38,431 nt of DNA, taken from Bacteroidales bacterium (GTDB lineage Bacteria; Bacteroidota; Bacteroidia; Bacteroidales; Cfx3-03). The notes beneath the pieces were generated by a model, which saw only the letters and a program-made list of their open reading frames with translations, searched no databases and had not been told where the DNA came from. Both the position numbers and the translations under genes were made by a program. The stretch's first letter is position 1, and the number at the start of each line of letters is the position of its first letter. Shown here one piece after another: positions 18,562 through 27,096 of this stretch. The DNA is taken from positions 1 through 38,431 of the forward strand of contig JAHEYR010000009.1 in NCBI GenBank assembly GCA_023251485.1, in the 5' to 3' direction.

Positions 18562-19536
18562 ATGCTTAACCTAAACAATATAAAAGCGCCAATTGATCCT
18601 TATCTGGTCGAATTTGAGAAAAAGTTCAGATTATCAATGCAAAGTTCTGTTCCACTCCTCGATACGATAACAAAATATATCATCAAGCGTAAGGGTAAGC
18701 AAATGAGACCCATGTTTGTTTTTCTGACCGCTGGTATGTGTGGTCAGATTACAGATGCATCATTTAGAGCAGCATCCTTAATTGAGCTTTTACATACTGC
18801 GACCCTAGTTCATGATGATGTGGTGGATGATTCGAACGAGAGAAGGGGCTTCTTTTCGATAAATGCTTTGTGGAAGAATAAAATAGCTGTTTTGGTTGGC
18901 GATTATCTTTTGTCGAAAGGATTATTATTGGCAATTAACAACAATGATTTTGAATTATTGAGGATCGTATCGAATGCTACACGTGAAATGAGTGAGGGCG
19001 AGCTGTTGCAAATAGAAAAAGCACGACGGATGGATATTAGTGAAGATATCTATTTTGAGATTATCAGGAAAAAGACAGCGTCATTAATTGCTTCATGTTG
19101 TGCTACAGGAGCTGCTTCATCTGGGGCTTCTCCTGAAGTCGTCAATGATTTGCATCAGTTTGGAGAGAAAGTAGGCATTGCATTTCAAATCAGAGACGAT
19201 TTATTTGATTATCAGAGTGTGAATAATTCAGGGAAACCAAAGGGATTGGATATTCAGGAACGAAAAATGACGTTACCGCTTATCTTTCTTCTCTCTAAAT
19301 CCTCTTTTATGGAGAAAAGGCACATTATCAATATTGTACGTAACCATAGTACCGATACCGCAAAAGTTGCTGAAATTATCTCGATGGTTGAAAGTTGTGG
19401 AGGGCTTGATTATGCGCATCAAAAAATGATGGAGTATTGCGACAGTGCATGTACGATTGTGAACCGGTTTCCTGAAAGTGACTTTAAATCATCACTTCTG
19501 GACTTAGTTCAATACACCATTGAACGGAATAGGTAA
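18562..19536 (+). CDS. polyprenyl (octaprenyl-type) diphosphate synthase
   Basis: GKQMRPMFVFL, LVHDDVVDDSNERRG first Asp-rich motif, GVAFQ-like IAFQIRDDLFDY second motif. Confidence 0.93.
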   Translation: MLNLNNIKAPIDPYLVEFEKKFRLSMQSSVPLLDTITKYIIKRKGKQMRPMFVFLTAGMCGQITDASFRAASLIELLHTATLVHDDVVDDSNERRGFFSINALWKNKIAVLVGDYLLSKGLLLAINNNDFELLRIVSNATREMSEGELLQIEKARRMDISEDIYFEIIRKKTASLIASCCATGAASSGASPEVVNDLHQFGEKVGIAFQIRDDLFDYQSVNNSGKPKGLDIQERKMTLPLIFLLSKSSFMEKRHIINIVRNHSTDTAKVAEIISMVESCGGLDYAHQKMMEYCDSACTIVNRFPESDFKSSLLDLVQYTIERNR

Positions 19537-19598
19537 TATTTAATCATTTTACTTTTATATATCCCCAACAGAGATAGTAACACTTAAATCATCATACA

Positions 19599-20177
19599 AT
19601 GGAACAAAGTATTAGAGGAACACAGACTGAGAAGAATCTGCTAAAAGCATTTGCAGGTGAATCACAAGCAGCTCGTAGGTATAGAATATTTGCTAAAGTC
19701 GCCCGCAAAGAAGGGTATGAACAGATAGCGGCTTTATTTGAAGAGACAGCGATTCAGGAAGATTCTCATTCAAAGACATTTTTTAAATATCTTGAAGGAG
19801 GGATGGTTGAAATTACGGTTACTTATCCTGCAGGCAAAATTGGTACTACCGAAGAGAGCTTAGCAGCTGCTGCCGCTGGCGAAAATGAAGAGCAAACGGA
19901 ACTCTATCCTGAATTTGCCCGAATAGCTGAAGAAGAAGGATTTAAAAAGATATCCAATTCGTTTAAAATGATAGCTACAGTAGAGGCTCGTCATGAAAAA
20001 CGGTTTCGAAAATTATTGAAAAATATAATAGATAATAAGGTTTTTGAAAAGGACGAAGAGGTCGAATGGGTTTGCCGGAAGTGTGGATATGTTCATAAAG
20101 GTAAGAAAGCACTTAAAAATTGTCCTTGCTGCGAACATCCTCAAGCATACTTTGAACAGGTTGCAGAGAACTATTAA
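19599..20177 (+). CDS. rubrerythrin
   Basis: AFAGESQAARRY, ETAIQEDSHSK, C-terminal rubredoxin-like WVCRKCGYVHKG...CPCCEHPQAYF. Confidence 0.96.
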   Translation: MEQSIRGTQTEKNLLKAFAGESQAARRYRIFAKVARKEGYEQIAALFEETAIQEDSHSKTFFKYLEGGMVEITVTYPAGKIGTTEESLAAAAAGENEEQTELYPEFARIAEEEGFKKISNSFKMIATVEARHEKRFRKLLKNIIDNKVFEKDEEVEWVCRKCGYVHKGKKALKNCPCCEHPQAYFEQVAENY

Positions 20178-20200
20178 CTTTCATAATATGATCTAAATGA

Positions 20201-20232
20201 AAAAGGCTACCGATTCATTGGGTAGCCTTTTT
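20201..20232. terminator. bidirectional terminator between rubrerythrin and RND gene
   Basis: aaaaaggctacc-gattcatt-gggtagcctttttc between convergent genes. Confidence 0.8.
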
Positions 20233-20249
20233 CTGTTAGTGTGAAATTA

Positions 20250-23200
20250 TTATTTAGCTTTCAAGGCCTTGAGGGCTTTATGATTTGATTTCCACCTATT
20301 TAATCTGACTTTCATTTCATAGGTCATTAAATACATGGCTGGGACAAAAATCAATGTGAGTAAGGTTGCAAAGCTTAACCCGAAAATGATCGTCCATGCT
20401 AATGGTCCCCAGAATGCAACATTGTCACCTCCGAAGTAGATATGTGGGTTTAGTTCAGTAAAGATGGTCGTGAAATTAATATTCATACCGATAGCTAACG
20501 GAACTAATCCCAGCATGGTAGCTGTAGCCGTAAGCACAACAGGCGTGATACGTGTTAAACCTGCTTTGACAACAGCCTCACGTGTTTTGACACCACTTGC
20601 TCTAAGAACATCCGTAAACTCAACAATAAGAATACCATTTCTAACAACAATACCACCAAGCGCAACGATTCCCAATCCTGTCATGATAATTGATATTGAC
20701 ATTCCAAAGATCATTACACCTAGTAATACCCCAATGATACTGAAGATTACCTCACTTAAAATGATTAAGGTTTTACTCATTGAGTTAAACTGTGATATCA
20801 GAATGAAGAAGATTAAGCCGATAGCAATAAGCATTGCTTTTCCAAGAAAACCAGCAGTATCTGCTTGTTCATCTTGTTCTCCGGTTAGTTTAATCTGAAT
20901 ATCTTCGTGCTTTGGAAATTGATTAGCTAAGGTTTTTATCTTTGCTACAATATCATTTGCATTATATCCTGGTGCAACTTCCGAAGAAATCGTGATTACT
21001 CTCTTCTCATTGATACGTTTAATACCGCCATATGTATTGGAATATTCAACTTTTGCAACTGTTGAGAGTGGAATTGAACGAAGTTTTCCGGAATTCATAT
21101 CACGATAAGTTATATGAAGATCCATCAATGCATTGATATTTTTACGCTGTACATCAGAATAGCGAAGTTGAATTGGATATTCATCTTCATCCTCTTTATA
21201 TTTTGAAACTTCTTTTCCAAATACGGCTGTTCTAATTTCAGATCCTATCTGACTTGTTGAAACACCTTCACGATTTGCTCTTTCGCGGTCAATATCAATC
21301 AACAATTCAGGTGTATTCTCTTCAAAATTATTCTTTAACTCTTCAACTCCGGGTATCTGGAGAGAATCGAGATAACTTTTAAACGCTTTGGCATCAGAGA
21401 CAAGATTCGGTAAATTATCTCCACTTATTTCAATGTTAATTGGCTTTCCTGTTGGAGGACCACTTCTATTTTTCTCAGTGGAAATCTCAGCACCTGCAAT
21501 TCCTTTCACGCCTTTGCTGATAGTAGATAGGATTTCGGTAGTCGAAACTCCTTGGCGAAATTTAGTTTCGACAAAGTTAATACTCACTTTTCCTTTGTTT
21601 GATGCTGCAGTTCTTTCAAAGCTATTGTCATCTCCTGCACCTAACGAAACATTTGAGATAATTGATTCAACGATTGGATTATTCTTGCCTAGAATCGTAG
21701 TTACTCTCTTTTCAACCAATGTTGTAATTGAATCGGTTACTTTTTGATCAGTTCCTTCAGGTGTTTTAATGTATACATAAATGTTCGTTGGAGCATTATC
21801 AGGGAAGAAAACAATGGCTGGCTTTACAATACTTGTTATGATCATTGTTAACACAAATAGACCAACAACAACTGCAAAGATCAATCCCGGACGTTTTCCT
21901 TTTAAGAAATAACGAAGACTTACTTCATAATAATGCATCATTCTTGGCCATAGTTTCTCCTGGAAAGCGTGAATCCATTTTATTAAAACAAATTGATGGA
22001 GTAACACTAAAGCTATTACGATCAAGATAAAGTTGCCAACCCAATATAATTTGGATAAATAGGCACCTATTGCAATTATTGCTAAAATAGCGGACCATAA
22101 TTTCTGCCGTTTTGATATGGCTGATTTTTCTACAGCTTCGTATTCGTGTCTCATAAATGAGACGGCAAAAACAGGATTGATGATATAAGCTACAAACAAT
22201 GATGCAAACAAAGTAATAATTAAAGTTACCGGCATAAAGTACATAAACTTACCAACAATACCAGGCCAGAAAGCCAATGGGAAGAAAGGCGCAAGTGTTG
22301 TAAGAGTTCCTGACAAAATGGGTAAAAATACTTCCCCGGCTGCCATCTTTGCTGCACGTACAATATCGGGTTGGTTTCGATGTAATCGATGGGTGTTTTC
22401 AATAACCACAATGGCATCATCGACCACAATACCCAACGCAAAAATGAAGGCGAACATTACCATCATATTCATCGTAAATCCCAATCCCGGCATGATAATA
22501 AAGGCTACAGCCATAGAAAGTGGAACTGATAGTCCTACAAAGAATGCATTTTTGAAGCCCATGAAAAACATTAACACAACCGTTACCAATATAAATCCAA
22601 TAATGATGGTGTTATTAAGCTCTTCCAATGTGTTCCTTGTATGAACTGACATGTCATTAGTGATCGTCACTTTCAAATCCTTTGGAAATACCTTTCCTTT
22701 TAATTCAGTATTCAAAAGTTCTTTGATCTTATCGGAAGCTTCGATCAGGTTCTGACCGCTTTTCTTAACGACACTTAGTGTAATTACATTTTGTCCATTT
22801 AAACGTGAGAATGATTCTTGTTCCTTAAAGCTATCTTTAACTTCAGCAATGTCCTTTAAAGAAACCAAAGCCCCGCTCGACGATTGTATTACTATATCTC
22901 CAAGTTTGTTAGCATCTTTAAACTCACCTACTATACGTATAGCTCGTTTCATACCAAAGTTGCTGATTGTCCCAGCCGAAATTGTTCTGTTTTCTGAAGC
23001 GACTGCCTGCTCAATATTGCCAAAGGTTACTTTGGCTGCTTGCATTTTATTCATATCAACATTGATCTGAATTTCACGCTCGAGTGCCCCAACAATATCA
23101 ACACGGGTAATCTCTTTGAATGCTTCTATTCTGTCTTTTGCTTTATCTGCAAATTTCTTTAGTTTCTCCAGATCATAATTTCCTGAGATGTTAAGATACA

Positions 23201-23642
23201 TGATAGGGATTTCCGAAAAGTCAATCTCCATTACTGTTGGATCTTTGGGCAAATCGTTCGGAAGGTCGGCACGAGCTTTGTCAAGAGCATCTCTTACACG
23301 CTGTTTCGCTTCAGCGACTACCACATCTGTATTGAATTCAACTACAATAGATGAGAAGTCCTGCAAAGAATTACTGGTTGTCTTTTTTACTCCTGCTATC
23401 CCTTTAATCTGTTTTTCAATTGGTCTGGTTACAAGATTTTCAATATCTGCCGGAGAGGCACCCGGATAAGCAGTGCTTACCATAATGGTTGGGATTACTA
23501 ATTCCGGAAACTGTTCTTTTGGAATTGATCTATAGTTTGAAAATCCTAGCAGCGAAATAAAAGCAACCAATACATAAACACTTGTTTTATTATCTATTGC
23601 CCAACTCGTCGCAAAAAATTCTTTAATCTTATTTTTTTTCAT
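20250..23642 (-). CDS. RND (AcrB/MexB-type) efflux permease
   Basis: PKEQFPELVIPTIMVSTAYPGASPADIENLVTRPIE; GIVVDDAIVVIENTHR; TATATMLGLVPLAIG; 1130 aa. Confidence 0.96.
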   Translation of the reverse strand: MKKNKIKEFFATSWAIDNKTSVYVLVAFISLLGFSNYRSIPKEQFPELVIPTIMVSTAYPGASPADIENLVTRPIEKQIKGIAGVKKTTSNSLQDFSSIVVEFNTDVVVAEAKQRVRDALDKARADLPNDLPKDPTVMEIDFSEIPIMYLNISGNYDLEKLKKFADKAKDRIEAFKEITRVDIVGALEREIQINVDMNKMQAAKVTFGNIEQAVASENRTISAGTISNFGMKRAIRIVGEFKDANKLGDIVIQSSSGALVSLKDIAEVKDSFKEQESFSRLNGQNVITLSVVKKSGQNLIEASDKIKELLNTELKGKVFPKDLKVTITNDMSVHTRNTLEELNNTIIIGFILVTVVLMFFMGFKNAFFVGLSVPLSMAVAFIIMPGLGFTMNMMVMFAFIFALGIVVDDAIVVIENTHRLHRNQPDIVRAAKMAAGEVFLPILSGTLTTLAPFFPLAFWPGIVGKFMYFMPVTLIITLFASLFVAYIINPVFAVSFMRHEYEAVEKSAISKRQKLWSAILAIIAIGAYLSKLYWVGNFILIVIALVLLHQFVLIKWIHAFQEKLWPRMMHYYEVSLRYFLKGKRPGLIFAVVVGLFVLTMIITSIVKPAIVFFPDNAPTNIYVYIKTPEGTDQKVTDSITTLVEKRVTTILGKNNPIVESIISNVSLGAGDDNSFERTAASNKGKVSINFVETKFRQGVSTTEILSTISKGVKGIAGAEISTEKNRSGPPTGKPINIEISGDNLPNLVSDAKAFKSYLDSLQIPGVEELKNNFEENTPELLIDIDRERANREGVSTSQIGSEIRTAVFGKEVSKYKEDEDEYPIQLRYSDVQRKNINALMDLHITYRDMNSGKLRSIPLSTVAKVEYSNTYGGIKRINEKRVITISSEVAPGYNANDIVAKIKTLANQFPKHEDIQIKLTGEQDEQADTAGFLGKAMLIAIGLIFFILISQFNSMSKTLIILSEVIFSIIGVLLGVMIFGMSISIIMTGLGIVALGGIVVRNGILIVEFTDVLRASGVKTREAVVKAGLTRITPVVLTATATMLGLVPLAIGMNINFTTIFTELNPHIYFGGDNVAFWGPLAWTIIFGLSFATLLTLIFVPAMYLMTYEMKVRLNRWKSNHKALKALKAK

Positions 23643-23661
23643 AATGGATCACCCTTTTATG

Positions 23662-24774
23662 TTATAATTTGATCAATTGACCCTCTTTAAGATTTAGATA
23701 TCCTGAAGTGATTAATTTGTCGCCAATCTTTAATCCATCAATAACTTCTGAAGCAGCATTATATGTATTTCCTGTTTTAATATCTCTTTTTACAGCTATA
23801 GTTTGGTTCCCTTTTTGAACGGCTAACATAACATAACTGGAATTCATTGATTTTTGTATGAGATTGATAGGAATGATCATTGCTTTCTTATTGATATAGT
23901 CACTGATCTTTAGGTTTGCAATCATATTAGCCCGAAGATCTGCTCTTGAATGTGCTAGTCTGGCCTCAACTCTGAATGTCCTGTTTGTTTGATCAATAAC
24001 CTTGCTTCCGAAAGTAACTCTAGCTGCAATTTGCTCGTCGATATCAGGAAAACTCACCAAAACTTCATTTCCATTTTTTACTTTCGAACTATAAGCTTCT
24101 GCCACATCAGCAATAACTTTTACCCCACTCATATTTACTACGCGGATGGTAGAAGTTGGTACCCCCGGAGAAATTACCTGTCCAATCTTGAAAGGAATAC
24201 TTTCAACGGTTCCACTGATAGGTGATTTTACCTTATTCATGGCTAGCTGTTCCTGCATGGAGGCTAGTTTTCTTTCAAGTGACTCTTTGTTTGTTTTTGC
24301 AGTTAGGAATTGAACCTCGGATCCAATTTTTTGATCCCACAATGCTTTTTGTTTCTGGTATAATGTAGTAGCTAATGAAAGTTGTGAGTGAATTTCGTCA
24401 ATTCCGCGTAGGATCAGTTTTGAGTCTAGTTCAGCCAGAACTTGTCCTTTTACAACATGATCACCCTCTTTAACATTTACTCGTATTACCTGACCTGGTG
24501 ATTGTGGGCTTACCTCAATATTTTGATCACCTTCAATGTGACCCTGTATATCAAGATAATGACGAAATTCCGCAAAAGCTACAGGTGTGACAGCAACATC
24601 TATTGGTTTTATAACAGCAGTATCTTTTACACCTAATTCTTTTTCTAGTGTTTCAATTTTTGAAGAGAGTTCAGTTCTTTGAACTTTAAGTTTTTCTAAT
24701 TCAGCTTTTTTATCACCGGGCTTGCAGGCTACTGCTACAAGAAGGAGCGATGCTATTAAAATGTTTTTATTCAT
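23662..24774 (-). CDS. RND periplasmic adaptor (membrane fusion) lipoprotein
   Basis: Lipobox LVAVACKPG; VSPQSPGQVIRVNVKEGDHVVKGQVLAELD; ATG at 24774 preferred over TTG at 24783. Confidence 0.92.
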   Translation of the reverse strand: MNKNILIASLLLVAVACKPGDKKAELEKLKVQRTELSSKIETLEKELGVKDTAVIKPIDVAVTPVAFAEFRHYLDIQGHIEGDQNIEVSPQSPGQVIRVNVKEGDHVVKGQVLAELDSKLILRGIDEIHSQLSLATTLYQKQKALWDQKIGSEVQFLTAKTNKESLERKLASMQEQLAMNKVKSPISGTVESIPFKIGQVISPGVPTSTIRVVNMSGVKVIADVAEAYSSKVKNGNEVLVSFPDIDEQIAARVTFGSKVIDQTNRTFRVEARLAHSRADLRANMIANLKISDYINKKAMIIPINLIQKSMNSSYVMLAVQKGNQTIAVKRDIKTGNTYNAASEVIDGLKIGDKLITSGYLNLKEGQLIKL

Positions 24775-24808
24775 GATATTCAATGTGTTTCGTTACCCAA
24801 AATAATAA

Positions 24809-26194
24809 TTAGTCGTTATTTATAATTTTATCCAACTTATTCTTTGCCGTCAAAAGATTGTATGCCGCAGTAAAGAAATTTGATTGAGCAGTAAGGTATT
24901 GATTGTGAACCTGAGTTAAATCTAAACTTGATGAGATCCCTTCACGAAATTTGACCATCGTTTTATCATAGATGCGTTTTGTCAACTCTATGTTTTTCTT
25001 TTCGTTTAAGTATTTTTCAAACGTTGAGTTAAGCTCGTTCTTCGAATTTGTGTAGTCAAGTTTGACTCCTTCAATGGCTTTGTTCTTTGAATTAGTGATC
25101 TTCTCTAACTCTAGTTTTCGTTGTTTCACCATTACAGTGCGTTGTCCACTTGAAAATAGAGGAACATTTACTGAAAGACCAAGAATATCTTTTGGTGTAA
25201 AATCAAAAGCAGCTTGGTTTAATTTCTCAGTGTGTTTGTAAAATGCAGCTATCGTTGGTAGCGAATTTGAGATTTCTTTGCGTAAGGCCAGTTTCCCAAA
25301 TGCTTCCTGAGTACTCATTATTTTAAAGGTAATGTTACTCTGAATATTGAATTGCTTACCTGTCAAAGTCGCCAGATCAACGTTTGCGATTAACCCATCA
25401 AGGTTGTCTGTTAGAGCGATCTTTTTTTCCAGCGGCACTCCCATTTGAAACTTGAGTAGATCATATGAAGCATCAATTTGGCGTGTAATTGTATTTATCG
25501 CATTTGAAATGTTTAGACTAGTCAGCTCAATCTGATCAACATCGGTATCTTCGTTAAGTCCTTGTTTGTTGATCTGTCGCATTTCAGAAAGCGTCTTTGT
25601 GATGTTGTCTAATGACCGTTGTAAGACTGCACGATTATTTTCTACAATTAGAATCAGGGAATAGGTGTTGGCTATCGACTCTTTTATATCAATTTGTGAC
25701 TTTTGATAGTTCTGGTCGGCTATCTGATAATAGACTCGTGCCGCCTGAAGTCCAACAATATAACCACCATTAAAAACAAGCTGGCTGACTGTGACATCCA
25801 TCGTGGTATTATCCATAAGACCAAGTTTAATGGGTTGGCCGGGATTAGATCCTAGTGTTAAGGTATTACCAACCATGTCAGACGTCAATGGCGTTCCGGC
25901 AGGTAATGCAGGATCAAGTTTTAAGAATGAAGATCCTCCAAAATTCATTTCAGGAACTTTAAACTGGTGTTGATAATTAACAGTTCCTGATATTTGAGGT
26001 AATCCAATTGCTGTAGTTTCCCAGATTTTTTTTCTGGCAATGTCGTTGTCGATTTTTGTGTTCTTGACCTCTGCACTGTTTTTAAGTGCATATTCCTGAG
26101 CTTCACGTAGAGAAAAGTTTTGAACCTCTTGTCCAAAACTGTAGCATGAAACAAGTAAGAGGGCTGTCAGAATGATGATATTCCGTGCTTTCAT
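24809..26194 (-). CDS. TolC-family outer membrane efflux protein
   Basis: Signal peptide; FSLREAQEYALKNSAEVKN; FREGISSSLDLTQVHNQYLTAQSNFFTAAYNLLTAKNKLDKI. Confidence 0.93.
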   Translation of the reverse strand: MKARNIIILTALLLVSCYSFGQEVQNFSLREAQEYALKNSAEVKNTKIDNDIARKKIWETTAIGLPQISGTVNYQHQFKVPEMNFGGSSFLKLDPALPAGTPLTSDMVGNTLTLGSNPGQPIKLGLMDNTTMDVTVSQLVFNGGYIVGLQAARVYYQIADQNYQKSQIDIKESIANTYSLILIVENNRAVLQRSLDNITKTLSEMRQINKQGLNEDTDVDQIELTSLNISNAINTITRQIDASYDLLKFQMGVPLEKKIALTDNLDGLIANVDLATLTGKQFNIQSNITFKIMSTQEAFGKLALRKEISNSLPTIAAFYKHTEKLNQAAFDFTPKDILGLSVNVPLFSSGQRTVMVKQRKLELEKITNSKNKAIEGVKLDYTNSKNELNSTFEKYLNEKKNIELTKRIYDKTMVKFREGISSSLDLTQVHNQYLTAQSNFFTAAYNLLTAKNKLDKIINND

Positions 26195-26817
26195 TTATCC
26201 TCGTTGTTATTAGTTATTTTCATTTTTTTACTTTCAAAATAGGCTAAGCCTTTTTCATTTGAGATTCCCCTGATGTGGTTGTCAAACATCACTTCAAACA
26301 TTCTTGAAAGAGAATAATTGTGTGTATGTATAAAATCAACATCATGTATGTCGGTTAACTTCTTGACATATAGATGTGATACTAAATCAACATCCAAGTC
26401 TGTACGGTAAAACCCCTCTTCAATTCCTTTCAACATATTTTGTTTTAGATGAGCAAACACCAGTTCGTTCTTCTTTACTGAGAAGCGTTTAAAAACATCC
26501 GGATAGTATTTTTGCAGATCAAACAAAATTGCAGGAGTCGACTCATTTGACTCATCTTGAACTGTTAAGCTGAAATCAAGCAAGTCGTCAATTGCGTTTG
26601 TCTTTTGTTCTGTTTTAGGCCTTAGGCATACATTATTTGTAGTGACCCAGTCCAAAATCAGTTCTATTAGTGCTGCTTTATTTGGTACATATTGGTAGAT
26701 GGTCTTTTTAGAAATACCCAATTCTCTACTGATATCGTCCATCGATAGGCTACGAATTCCGTACTTCTTAAATAGAGCAGCTGATTCAATGATTATTTTC
26801 TCTAATTTCTCGTCCAT
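26191..26817 (-). CDS. TetR/AcrR family regulator
   Basis: AALFKKYGIRSLSMDDISRELGISKKTIYQYVPNKAALI HTH; first gene of the efflux operon. Confidence 0.93.
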   Translation of the reverse strand: MDEKLEKIIIESAALFKKYGIRSLSMDDISRELGISKKTIYQYVPNKAALIELILDWVTTNNVCLRPKTEQKTNAIDDLLDFSLTVQDESNESTPAILFDLQKYYPDVFKRFSVKKNELVFAHLKQNMLKGIEEGFYRTDLDVDLVSHLYVKKLTDIHDVDFIHTHNYSLSRMFEVMFDNHIRGISNEKGLAYFESKKMKITNNNEDK

Positions 26818-26943
26818 TATTGTTAAACTTATTTACAAAAAAAAGAAGGAAACGATAATTAATAAAAACGTTTCCCATGTTTGATAACGTGATTGCGTAA
26901 AACGTATTGCACAGAGAAACTCATTTTTCCATTTTTTGTTCAG

Positions 26944-26951
26944 CAAAAGTA
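26944..26951 (-). promoter_or_regulatory. candidate -7 box TACTTTTG for efflux operon
   Basis: TAnnTTTG on minus strand ~127 nt upstream of tetR. Confidence 0.4.
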
Positions 26952-27039
26952 TTTATCATTTATGGTGAGAGAAAAAGCTATGTTCTGAATTGTGAAATTT
27001 AACGTCTGAATTGTACAAAACTATAGCCGAACTAAATAA

Positions 27040-27073
27040 AAAAAAGACCTCCCATTCACAGGAAGGCCTTTTC
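27040..27073 (-). terminator. Rho-independent terminator of M16 peptidase gene
   Basis: aaaaagacctccc-attcaca-ggaaggcctttt, imperfect stem with A/T tracts. Confidence 0.55.
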
Positions 27074-27096
27074 ATAAAGAATTTGTTTCTAAAATA

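Noticed and set aside
20464-20898. 144-aa and other plus-strand ORFs within the RND permease gene
   Set aside because: Antisense shadows of a conserved coding sequence; no domain signature.
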